Shown here in pieces: positions 1-12,200 of a stretch of 64,000 bases of DNA (position 1 is its first letter; each line of letters opens with the position of its first letter). The translations under genes and the position numbers were made by a program. Source of the DNA: Ascaris suum. Taxonomy: Eukaryota; Nematoda; Chromadorea; Rhabditida; Ascarididae. The notes under the pieces were generated by a model. It did no database searches, had not been told where the DNA came from, and saw only the letters and a list, made by a program, of their open reading frames with translations. The stretch lies in the NCBI GenBank assembly GCA_013433145.1, contig CM024186.1, positions 4,096,001-4,160,000 of the forward strand. Direction: 5' to 3'.

Positions 1-1044
1 AAACGAGCACGATAAAACAGGTACGACCTGATCCTATAATCGACCATCACAAGCATAAGACTTTCCACAACCTCACAAAAACCGCAATAAAATCGACAAA
101 AATATTCGATGATGCCAGCGTCGCACATCGTATAAGCTAGCTGCCGATGAAAGCCTGCTGGTCACAAGGAATGCGCAACCGTCTTGGAATAATTCCAAAT
201 CACTACTACCGTATCGCAAGTTTACCTTTCAGAATCTTTTTGCATCAGTAACAACTAAATTACGCATTTGAATAGTAATTGAATATACATAAAAGATGTC
301 AAAAATTAGCACACTTTGATCACATGATGTTTGCGTGCTATTATTTTGGCTTTATATTTAGGTAATTTTGTCCTGTCCATGAAAATTATTTCGAATCATG
401 ATGAATAAAATGAAAACGGGAGAGATTTCTTTTTTTTCTCAAGTTCTTCAAGGACACTGAATTAGAGATTACCACTTCAAATAGAAAAAGGACCTCATTG
501 ATACGATATATAGGTGAATGAAAGAATTGATATGGGAATCAGTTTATAATACTCGCAAATATTTCAAATCTGTGAGAAAATATTTATTTTGTAATGTTCA
601 ACTATAGTAATCACATAAAAAATTGGCAATATTTGCGCAAAAAATATCAAAGTAATAAGTATTTTTTTTTTACTCATATTATTAAATTATAATCGAGTAA
701 TAAATTTATTATTGTAAAAGCTCTCTTATGCACATTTCTGATAACAATAAAAAAAGAAATCACCATTATTACTTCATAACTTAATTTGATTTATGTGGAA
801 ATTATTATAGATGTAATTTCTATACGAATTTATTTAAATTTACTCATTTCTTATCGATATAATAGTTAAGAATTTTTTAGGGAACAAATTTTTAACTACA
901 GTCAATGAATTGATTTATCACTCAGTAGGCATTTCAAAATTTATTGCAATATTTCCTCCGCAAATACAACACAATGAAAGTTTTATCATGTGGAAGTGAG
1001 TATGGTCTAAGCGAAATTTCATATTAGTTAGATAAAATCCCCAG

Positions 1045-1289
1045 TGGCAAAAAATTCCGAAGATTTTGGAGATGATCATTCGAAGAGATGGTTCCGCGAA
1101 AGCCTCATAAAACGTTTCAAAGGTATGCGAAGAGGATATTTGCTTATTTCCGGCGTAGATTTTTTATTACATGAGGTGAAGAAACTTCTAAGCGCAAAGA
1201 CTAGGAAATTGTCTAACAATGAGGACATTATTGCCGAAGGGGTTTGGTTTAACCTATTATTGGTAATCGACAGACCTGAATTCAATTAA
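1045..1289 (+). CDS. possible 3'-terminal exon of an unrecognised gene
   Basis: An open frame of about 81 codons follows an acceptor-like ccccag (ends 1044), stops at TAA 1287-1289, and is followed by AATAAA at 1354. It is GC-richer than its flanks. The antisense strand is also largely open and no domain is recognised. An internal donor-like AAAG|gtatgc near 1122 allows a shorter exon. Low confidence. Confidence 0.25.
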
Positions 1290-3132
1290 AGGTCAATGCA
1301 TAATCAAAGTTGGAAACTGTTAAAATCCTTTATTTTACTACATACAGTGTTACAATAAACTTTCTCTTACTAGAAATAATTTTTCCAGCAGTTTCTTTTT
1401 TTTTGAAATGATTTTTTCATTTATTAATATAGAAATTTTTAAGAAAATATTATTACCAACGTTTTGTTCTATCGAGAAAAAAAAAAACTTATTGACACCC
1501 GTCTGGTATTTATTGTGGACGAAAAATTTTTCGAGAATTTCATATTACCTTATGTGAAAGTCCATTTAAAACTCTATCAATCTCATTTTATCTCATCGAT
1601 TTCGATTTTACACATTTTGAAAAGTAAATAATAAACGTGTAAGTTAATATACTGGAATTTGATAAACTATAGAAATTACACGGTAAATTAAATAGTAATG
1701 AAATTAATTTAACTAACCGGAAGGCATTGAAACTGATTTGACCATCTACGAAATATTAAAATTATTTTGGCCAGTAAGGAAATATTGGCATAATTTTGAC
1801 CATTTAGAGAATACTGAATTAGGGTTTTGATTAGTATCATAACAGTTAGAAAAAAAAATTAGATTCAAAAATTTCAATTAAGGAAAAATTTTTATAAGCT
1901 AAAAGAGCTGTTCTCTTCTCGATAACCTTATCAATAAAGTAATTATTTTTTATACTACGATTTATTGTCCACTAATATTCATACTATACTTCAAAATCGC
2001 TAATATTTATTTCCCTATTTTATGTTTGGTTTTTTTCCCCTATTTTCTTTGGAAGATTTTCGAAAATGAAAAATAATTCTCATGAAAAAAAAAAAACTTT
2101 TTTTGCTTGAAAAATGTCAATATTCATATGAATATTTTCTTATCGTTAGTGATAAATATTCTCTAAGGGGTATGATTCTCTAAGGAATTGATATATATAT
2201 TAGAGAGGAAGATGCGTTCGTTGTTCTCTTCGCACCTAATTACCCATTATTTGTGGTTTTTGCATACACAATGACATATGCAAATGAGTTGGCGGGAATG
2301 CCATCCCAATGAGTGTCGATACATTTGTGTATGTTTCGTTGCACCACGACGCTTCTTTCTCTCTCAAGTTGCCTCCGTCATTGGATCGCTAAGCCACAAT
2401 AAGCACCACAACTTGACACTATTTTTATCTTTTATCTATTAGGAATTTATTCTTTTTCATTTCTAGTATATTTCTAGCGAATTAGAAATATCTACTTGCA
2501 TTAAATAAAGTTTTTTGCAATTTTTAGTAATTTGTTGTGCTTTAAAATTATATGACCCTTTCAGTATGCGTTTGTGCAAATTTTAAAATTTACATATGCA
2601 AATTTCTTTCATATAGCGAGTTGAATGTCTAAAAAGCATACATGGCTATACATAATGTTGTATTTGAAACGAATGCAAATCGAACGTGAGCTCAAAAATA
2701 TTCACCTGGAAATTCATTAGTGATTGGAAACGATCGTTACATTGAAATTAGTCTCTGATGCTTCAAATATCTGCTAAATAATATCTGCCTTTTGTCTGAA
2801 TGTCTGTCTGAGTGTCTGCTGGCAAATTATTTGCACCGTGAGTTGGCGTTTCGTCGTTGATTTGTTCTCTACTGCACCGCTAACCAAAGTCACCTACCTA
2901 TTTATTATGATTTCATCTGATCGCTTTAACGGTGAGCAAATTTGCATATTATTTGAGATTCGAAACGAAGAGGTATTTAATTAGTTTTCATTGTTCTTAA
3001 CAGTTGCTCATTAGTCATTTTATAGTGATAGTGTGAAGTATACGATGAGACAGCTGGGGTAGCAATAGAGAATTAAGCTAGTTGATGGCCTCTTGTATTC
3101 CGAGGTGGGTCTTTGTTTAGTGTGGTACTACT

Positions 3133-3151
3133 CCCCCCCCCCCCCCCCCCC
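3133..3151. repeat. poly-C tract
   Basis: 19 consecutive C followed by further C-rich sequence to 3174. Comparable runs occur at 15216-15230, 60326-60342 and 61202 onward; G runs occur at 58527-58549 and 63134 onward. Confidence 0.95.
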
Positions 3152-3486
3152 TTCCCACCCCCCCTTTTGCTATTTATAGACGCTACTGGATAGGATTTGT
3201 TGATTCATGTGATTTAACTGAAGCATATTTGCATACGCATTAACATGAGCGTCATTCACCTATATTCTTTTGCAGCTTTGTTTGTTTGCATTAATACTCT
3301 GTCTTATGTATGCCATAAACATTTTTATGCAAAAACAGCAAATAGAACGTGGGAGGAGTGAGTGCACATTTCTTTCAGCTAAACGAAACTTGATAATAAC
3401 GTTCTCTTTAAGAACTTTTGCCTTTTTTGAGTTTTGAAGATGTCATTGACAGTTTGCAAATGTCTGTGCTTTATTATTTTATTATT

Positions 3487-3490
3487 ATAT

Positions 3491-3585
<95 letters not shown>

Positions 3586-3598
3586 TAGATAGATAGAT
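3487..3598. repeat. (TA)n microsatellite ending in (GATA)n
   Basis: Nearly pure TA with one phase slip near 3513, then four GATA units. Confidence 0.95.
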
Positions 3599-5896
3599 TG
3601 TTGCATGTCGAGTTTTCGGTCATCATTTCATAAAGGTGAACTATATATAAAACAAAACTGATTCGATTGCCGTCAACTTCCTTCATTTTTTGATTTTATC
3701 CTTCTCTCTCTATATATAATTGTACTATTCAATTTTGAAAGTTCAATTCGTATATTTTATCATTTTCCAAATATTCTAAATTGTAACATTCAAATAAAAA
3801 TAGTAATTAAATTTGATTAGATTTGTAAAATTGTAATTTCAGATTATAAAAAATTATTTACTAAATTGTAAATTTTTAAATTTTTCAATCGAAATATACA
3901 ACATAGATGAGGTCTAATGACCTTGAGGTGACAAAATTGTACCACCCGCAATTCATAATGGAATAGCGCATTCGTTAAGGCGGTATCGCTCTTTGATTTG
4001 TCACCTTTGCATGCAGTAAACAATTTGTGTTTTATGTCCACTAGTTCATTACAATTTTCTTCAAGCTCCGAATATGACGTTTTTCAATAATAAGCGACTC
4101 CAAAAAGAGGCTATTTTATGGATTCATTTGCATCACTGAGTTGAGTCTTCTATGGACTATGGATTCTTTTATGGACTAATATAGAAAAGCTGCAAACTTT
4201 GATTTAAAAAAAGAACTCTAATCGTATAATGTGTTTATTTTTAATTAACTATGGCAAAGATTTTCTTCCAATGAAGTTTGATTATAGAATCGAATGTTAC
4301 CTTTATTGCTAGAAAAATTATTTCTTAAGTTAATAAAAAAAAATAATAGTTCAGATGACTCGAATTCTTTCTTTATCGAAAAATTTGCATGCGCAACTTT
4401 TATCTATATTAGTATCTATATTTATGTTATTTTCTTAGTCTTATGCATAGAACGATTCCATGATTCATTCTCGATTTATAGCAGGTAGCACTCTCCGACG
4501 AGATTTTCTCCAACTAGAGTACGGAAATAGACGATAAACGAATGCATTATATCGTCTTATTGCATTAAATTACACAAAGAAGTTCACAACCAAAAGACAC
4601 TAAAAATTCACAACCATCCTCAAAAGAAATTTCACTCGCCATTTATAGGTTAATTGTAGGTAAATTAAGGATTATTACAGGTTAATTTTACCAGGTAAAA
4701 CACAAGAAATTTCCATTGTGTTCATTTGTCTTGAATATGTCCGTGAAAACGTTGAGCGCATTAGCGACATCAACGTTTTCGACAGCTGCTCGTTGATATA
4801 TGATCTTATTGCATTATCACCCCATCAGTGTGCCTTCACAAGTCTATATAATGACGAGTTTATTACCTCATCATACTTTCCATTTTCCTCCTTCTTTTAA
4901 AATCTTTTATTTCCTTTATCGTCTATTTTTCGTTTATTTTCTTTAAGCGACACCATAAGGTATATCGAGCTAAGTCGAGCTAAATGGGGCTAATATGATG
5001 CATCATTCTAGGCCAACCGCTTCCATAAATGCTCCGGAAGTGATTTTAAAATATTCGTCACTTCATTAGTTTCATTCTGCACAACAACAAAAATGGTCAC
5101 AAAATCTACTGACGAAATCTGAATATGCAAATTTCAAGAAAGCAGCTAATTTGTCTTGAAGATAATGAACATGAATGAAATTCGGTACGGAAATCTACCC
5201 GCAGTGCTGATTATGCTTGCGTAGTTCATTCATAACTGTGAATTCATTAGTCGATTTATTGAAATCATTAAACACATACATACGCGACATATTCAAATTC
5301 GGGTGCACACATGAAATTTGCATAAGTCATGGATATAATGATCCTATTAATACAGTTTTATGAAAAGCTTATGAAAAACGAGCAGGCATCTAGACTTTAA
5401 TATTAGAGCATTGTAAAATGAGCCTTATTTCATCTTGAACAGTTAGCTTTTTGGAGTCTTTTCTAGGAAACGTTTGATAGACGAATTTCCTCATTATTAT
5501 GCTTTACCCTTCCATATTGCGTATGGATCTGCGATTGGTCTATATTTTATTAGCACTAACTTGGTTGGTTATTCACTTACACAAGACAAGTATGATAACT
5601 GCATTGCACAACTATCTATGGAGAGTAAAAGGTAGATCCCAACCACATGTGGATCAGGTATATTGCTAATTTGAGATCATCTAGTGGTCAGTCGTCTATT
5701 TTATTGATCAATCGACGAACTCAAAAGTGTATTTGAATGCTTAGCTCGAGCTCGAGCTCAAGCTAACATCTGCTAGCTTTTGTTTCGGTAATACTTGTTA
5801 AGACATAAAAATTTATAGTGGAATAGACATTGCCTCTAGCAGTTGCTGAAACTAAGTTCGTAGCTATAAAAGATTTGCATTTTAAAGACGGAATCG

Positions 5897-6310
5897 GTGA
5901 TAGGCAACCAATCAACATTCTCCACCCTCATTTCTAGGCAGCTAGCTGGCTGCAATGAGCTCATTAGAAATGCTAGCTCATTTTATATAGGATCTTCAAC
6001 TATCCTCTTAACGAATCGAACAAACACCCTAATTATAACACCATATGAGACTTGCTTTTCTTTTCATTCTGTTAAAAGACTAGCGTTGGGAAAGTTATTC
6101 ACATCTTGGGGAATTTCAAAGAGCTCCAATCAGGGGTTCTACTCTCGTCCCCCATATCGCCTTTCTTTTGTAGATTTTGTTCGCTCCCAGGTCTCTCACG
6201 GTTCACTTCTAAGTAATGAACTCCATTTGCGCATGAGAATATTTTTAAAAAAATATATCAGACTCAGTGAAAAAGGTTTAGATTTGTTCGTCAAATTGAA
6301 TTGTAAATAG
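5897..6310 (+). CDS. long open reading frame, no recognised family
   Basis: 138 codons open from a GTG to TAG, one of the longest frames in the window that is not explained by a known gene. Composition is serine- and leucine-rich with no clear signal peptide, domain or splice partner. At this base composition roughly one such frame could arise by chance in the window, so it may not be a gene. Confidence 0.15.
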   Translation: MIGNQSTFSTLISRQLAGCNELIRNASSFYIGSSTILLTNRTNTLIITPYETCFSFHSVKRLALGKLFTSWGISKSSNQGFYSRPPYRLSFVDFVRSQVSHGSLLSNELHLRMRIFLKKYIRLSEKGLDLFVKLNCK

Positions 6311-7351
6311 AATTGAGAGATCAATTCCTAGAGCAGTTTAAATTGCACGGATCCCTAATCGATGGTTCTTGACCATTCAATCCCTCCTCCCTTGTCCCAC
6401 TTCTGAAATTCTATCGTTTCGAGCGTCTCTTCAATTTTTAGTCATCCTTCGTTTTTTTTGGAAGAAAAACCCCCCCCCACAATATTCGTCTACATCGAAT
6501 TGCGGTCTTGACTTTAGCATTTAATCATCCTATCCTTTTCTAAATATTCTAACTATCTCATTTATAGCGGATTACTTGTTTTACAAAATAGTACGATGGC
6601 TATTTGGCGATGCTTCTTCTGCAATAATTTTTCTCTCTCATTTTTTCTTATAATAGTGCTTTCGGCGCTCAAGTTTTGATGGTTGTGAGAGATGTTTGTT
6701 AAGAAGTTGAGAATATTCTTCACTTTTCGGTAATTTGATCTCATCACATATTGACATTTGTTCAGAAAAAGAAAAAAAAGTCGAACGGTTGATTTTTGAT
6801 TATCTCAAACTTGAGTTTTTTTTTCGTTGAGTAGTTAATTTTAGCCACAAATGTAGCCTGAAAATTGTTGGCATGTTGTATTTTTGGCTAAAATTCCCTC
6901 CCCCTCAACCTTTTCCCCCCTACTCCACTCTCTCTCATTCCTTCCCTCCTCTCCTCCATAAAAATTATCACGTTTTAATTAGCAATATTGTCATAACTCA
7001 TTTAAAAACACTTTCAAATAATATTTTTGAAACTATTAAATTGTAATATGTCATCGTTGTTTTTGATTAATGCTATATTTTTAATTTTTCTATACATTAT
7101 TATCATGTAACGCGATAATTAATACTTTTTTGATGCATAAAAACGATTGAAATATAGAAGTATAATTATATAAGTACTATATTTTTTAATGTTATTACAT
7201 CTCATAATTGAAAGAGATACGCTAAACGAATATTCCATTTTAGAATAAAAGAGTTCAAATTTTCGGTTAGAAAATCTACTAAATTCGCTAAAAACAAATC
7301 GTTTTGATGCTTTTAGCAGCTAAATAAAAAACATTGGCAATCAAAATTGTA

Positions 7352-7423
7352 TGGGATAGTTTAGTGGTAGAGCATTCTATCACTGGTCATAAAGTCCACG
7401 GTTCTTTTCAGCCTACGAGTTTT
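7352..7423 (+). pseudogene. tRNA-like relic
   Basis: TAGTTTAGTGG at 7357-7367 fits the internal box A of tRNA genes exactly and is followed by TAGAGC, as in many tRNAs. At box B spacing CGGTTCTTTT is degenerate and the acceptor and anticodon stems pair poorly. It reads as a decayed tRNA copy or the head of a tRNA-derived SINE. Confidence 0.4.
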
Positions 7424-7836
7424 TCATTGGTTACCAAACGATGGTTACTACATGAATTTGAGCCAGATTCGAGTATTTGGCTATGACATAAGACATTAAC
7501 TAAAAGTTTGCAAAAAAATTTCTTCCAAAAAGAATTCACAACTTGCGAACATTCGGGAAGCTCATAACTTAGAAACTACAAGAAGAATAAATAAGTAGAA
7601 AAGTACGCCACATATGAAGCGGCGTGAAATGCGCATTTTGCATCTCGATCACTTGATCATTCCTATGCACGACTAATTACAAATGGCAGAAAAAATATGC
7701 AAATGATGCATCCATATTTTAGTTGACCAATAAATATTCGTTTTTTTTTTACTCGTTTTTGTATCATCCGGTTGATAACACAAAAGTTTTTATATCACTG
7801 CAAAAGTTTTAATTATTATATTCATCAAAAATGATG

Positions 7837-8030
7837 CATTACGAAAATTTTCATCGGATCGATAAGAAATTGTATGCGACTAAAATACGATTTATTCAAA
7901 CCACAAGTGTTGACTCAAAAAAAAAAAAAAAAAAATTGCGAATATTATCGATTTTTTAAATTCAAAAATCAATAAAAATACTTTTAATCGCACATAAATT
8001 CATATCGATCATAGGAAAATTTTCGTAATG
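7837..8030. mobile_element. fold-back (inverted repeat) element, MITE-like
   Basis: CATTACGAAAATTTTC (7837-7852) is repeated as its exact reverse complement at 8015-8030. The arms continue inward with mismatches to about 7884 and 7982 (TGCGACTAAAA against TTTTAATCGCA). The centre includes a long A run near 7917. It has no coding capacity. Confidence 0.5.
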
Positions 8031-9133
8031 TATCGAAAATCAATAAAATTACTGCAATAAAAGTTTTTTAAAAATTTCTAAGAATAATGAAAAATTAGCA
8101 TAAATAAAAATGTACTTGCGCTTAGATTAAATTATTGCCATTTTTCTTGATAGAATACAAGTTTCCTACCTTATCAACAGTTTCAAAATGTGGCATTTAT
8201 ACGTGGGTTTAATAATGTTAAAAAAAATAACGCGCAAGTTTTTTTTTTTGCATTCTAAGTGTTTTTTTAAATTTGCATATTGAAAAAAACGAGCATTTTT
8301 TTCTCTCTCTCTCTCTCAAACTTCAACAATTGCAAAATTTTGAAATTAAATTTGAAAATTCGCATGCGAATATTGTATTTAATATTTTTCTCGTTCATTA
8401 AAATAACGCTTGAGAGATACTCATAAAGCGTTGACGTTCGTCGATGGTGAATTCGATAAATTCAATTACGATTGAATGAATCTTTTGCCACTTTTGCATC
8501 ATCACATGCAAATACCCAACAATCCAGATTTGCCACATACCTAACGATTCATCCTATCATTAATGGCCAATTATCATTCCAATTTTTATATTCTTTTATT
8601 ATCGTATTACTCATAGCAATTTTTATTATGTAATTTTTTTGTTTTATTTTCTTTTATTATTTCATTTAATATTTTATATTTTTAAATAATTTAATAGTTT
8701 TTGTTAGTTAATCAGTTTTATAATAATCTTATCAATGATCTAATCTAACATATCGTTTATTATAACAATTCTTTTCTGTTATCATATCACTTAAAATTTT
8801 ATAATTTATTCAGCTTTTGATTATTTCTCTTCTTTTATTTATTAAGAAGGTAGCGTTGAAGAGGCGATACTTTCTTAAGTAGAGATCGCATCTTGTGGTG
8901 GGCATAGCTTATGGTTGTGACTCATATTAGAATTTGTTGGTCATTTTGAAAAGAAATAGAAAATTGGTACTTCGTAATTTGCAGTAAAATGTAATTATAC
9001 TGCAGAGAAATAACATTGAATGGAACATATAACAATGGAAGTTGATTCGTAATTAATGAAGGTTATGTTACCGACAAATATATAACAACACGCAGACAAA
9101 TGCCTGTAAGCCGCCTTCTATTTATTTATTTAC

Positions 9134-9188
<55 letters not shown>

Positions 9189-9189
9189 C

Positions 9190-9220
<31 letters not shown>

Positions 9221-12200
9221 TTTGTTTACTTATTTACTTGTTCGTTTGTTTATTTATTTTTGCTATTTGTATAAAAGGTGAAATACAAAATTTTCTATTG
9301 TCTGAGTGAACTAAATTATACCTTTATTATAAGGTTAAATCATATCGTTCTTTTTATAAAAATCGTTTTTTTTTCTTCTGTGAACTAAATAATTGTTGGA
9401 ATAATATTCAAAATTAAACAAACGCAATTATTTCCTCTCCATCTAAATTTCTCTTCATTTTTCACCATATTTTATTTTTCTTTTACTTTCATTTTTATCT
9501 TTTCTTCTCTTTCTCTTACTATGAGAGAAAGAAAGAAATAAAAATAAGAACGAATCTTTTGGTTTTTTGTTACTTTCTATCGAATTTCAGTCATTTATTT
9601 CAGCACTAAAAAAGTAAAACTTATTGAGTAACAATAGATTATGACAGAACATCGATTTTCAACAATTCGATCGTTCGTTGATTTTTTTTTTGATATAAAA
9701 GAAAAATAAATTTACTTTTCGTTAAATTTGTGCTAAATAAACGAATAAATACGCAAATAAAAATATATCGTTTTCTTTGCAATTTATGAACTCAATTAGA
9801 TGCCGATATCGATTATATATGAATGCTTTATTTTAATATTTGTTTTTTTTTTTGAAATATTTGCTTTTTAAAGTTATTCTATCATATTTACTAGTAATAA
9901 CTTTCTATCACAATACTAGTAAGATTTTTCACCTATTCATTTATCGTTTTTTAATTTACATATTCCTAATGGATCGATTGTTTATTCAACTGTTTGATGA
10001 GCAAAATAAAATAATTCTTTTATATTATATATTCGTTTGTCGAAAGCAAACAATGTGCACGAACTCATCCATTACTTCATTTGCATATTTTTCGCAATTC
10101 TTCCGGTCTATCGTTCGTTTCATTATTAGATATCCAACTAATCAATACAATGTAAAATATATTCGAGTATTTAATTCGAATCGTTTTTGCTGAAAATTTT
10201 TGAATTCGAAAATTCGATAATCTCTTTATCACTCACTCATCATTTCAATCTCTTTAATCTCGTTATCACTTTATCACTCATCATTTCAAATGTTGTAATG
10301 ATTTAACAAACATAACTAAGGAACCACTAAATGGATGCCAAAAATTTTCCATCCGAAAATATTTTCCATAGCTTATTGGTAAATAATTCGATAGGGGAAA
10401 GAAGAAAGAAGGAAAGAGAGAACGGAAGGGAACGGCGCTCAGATAAACTTTCAAATCGCAGACTAGAGAAATAATAGCTAAGAACTCATATCGAAAATTA
10501 TAATAAAAATTATAAAGACTCATATCGAAAATTAAAATTATAATTTAAAAAAAACAATATTTATGTATCATATAATCGGAAAAATGCATTAAAATTCAAT
10601 AATAATCATACTTTTTTTTTTTTTCAAAGAAGTGACACTCTTATTTCTCTAAAATTTTCACGCAATAAACGAAATGTACACTAAGATATGTGATTGTTGT
10701 TTACGATCGTCTAAAGACATTTATTCGTTTCGTGTTGTTCAACGACACTCACAACGTTTTTGCACTATCATCCTTTGTACTATCGAACGTTTGGCTGTTT
10801 CGCTCTTTAGAGTCGTTTATTTGGCTAGAAAACTTCAACGCTGAAATTGATTATTTTCTACGCGAAAAAATATTTTGTCCCATTTCAATGAAAAATTATC
10901 TCATCGCGTTAAAAATAAACAAACGCACTTTAAGGTGAGAATTTATATGTTTATATTTTTTTTAAAATTTGTACTAAATTAATATATAAATTGTCTATTA
11001 TGATTGAGGCATAACTAGAAGAAAAGCTAACGAAAAGAATAGATTGAAGAATTGAATGCGAATCTCTTCTACAATTATTTCCTATGAAATTAAAATAACG
11101 GAAATAGGGAATTTTTGAGGAATTGAAATTTTTATTACAACTCTGATTATAAGAATGCTTATATTTCGCTATTATTTAATTTCCTCTAGCTTTTTACAGA
11201 TTTAAAAGAATTGCGACGATTTCCTTCATACTGAGGGAGAGGGAGAAGGAAGTAGGAGAGAGTTGGAGGGCAGGAAGGGGAGGGGAGGTAATTTTCGATA
11301 GGAGGGCAAGAAGAGGAAAGAGCATAAAGGCTTCGACAAAGAAGTCAGCGGAAAAGAAACTGCTGGAATTGAAAAATTGAGAAGAGGTGATTTAAAGGAA
11401 TCAAGCTCATCTATGAATAATTCTTTTCTTCGCAATCGTACTTTTCAAAATTGATCACTAAAAATCAATAGTTGAGGATCGTAACAAGGAATCAGCTGAA
11501 TTTTTTTTTTCAATCATATTGTATGTTAATCTTACATTTCTAGTATTAAAAAAATCTTTAAAATATATTACTATGATTAAATTTCCCAAATATATAGAAA
11601 ATAAATCAACGAAAAGAAATCGACTCCACCGATCGCAATCGACTCCAGAAAAGATTTCTATATGAGTTGTAATCATTGTAACTAGATATTTCTTATATTG
11701 AAGATTTATGGAAATACCATTTGAATCCGATTTTATTTTTATTTATTTTTAACAGTTTATAGCTTTGATACTTTTCAACACCATTAGAGAATATATTTAG
11801 GAACATTATCTTCTATGCATAAAGACTAAAAAGAAGTCAATTTCACGAAGGTGTTTCAAAAGAAATAATGATAACGTTGATATCAGTTGCTTAGTTTATC
11901 AATGATATAAGCTTGTTGTTTTTCCCCTCCCCTACTCGGAGTTCCGCAAAATTTTTGTGTCGAAGTCATCCGAATCTTCCATTACTATGCATATGCAAAT
12001 GTTTACAAAGTTATATGTAAACGCTGCGTTTTTTTTTTCACTCAACTCGAATAGTAAAATCAAAGTAATAAGGATAGGTAGTTTCCGATTCTGTTATTTC
12101 TAAGTGACCGACCGTGCTTATAGATTCTTAAACGAAAACTGCATCTTTAACTTGTTTTGCATGAATTCGATTATTGCAATAGGTGATTTGCTTTAATCGT

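Larger units (their letters stand above)
1290..7351. other. non-coding region, no recognised gene
   Basis: AT-rich sequence with many ATGCAAAT octamers, a poly-C tract, a TA array, an 11-base hairpin (4745-4780) and a near-palindrome of GAGCTC units (5742-5765). The only long frame is the doubtful one at 5897-6310. Confidence 0.6.
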
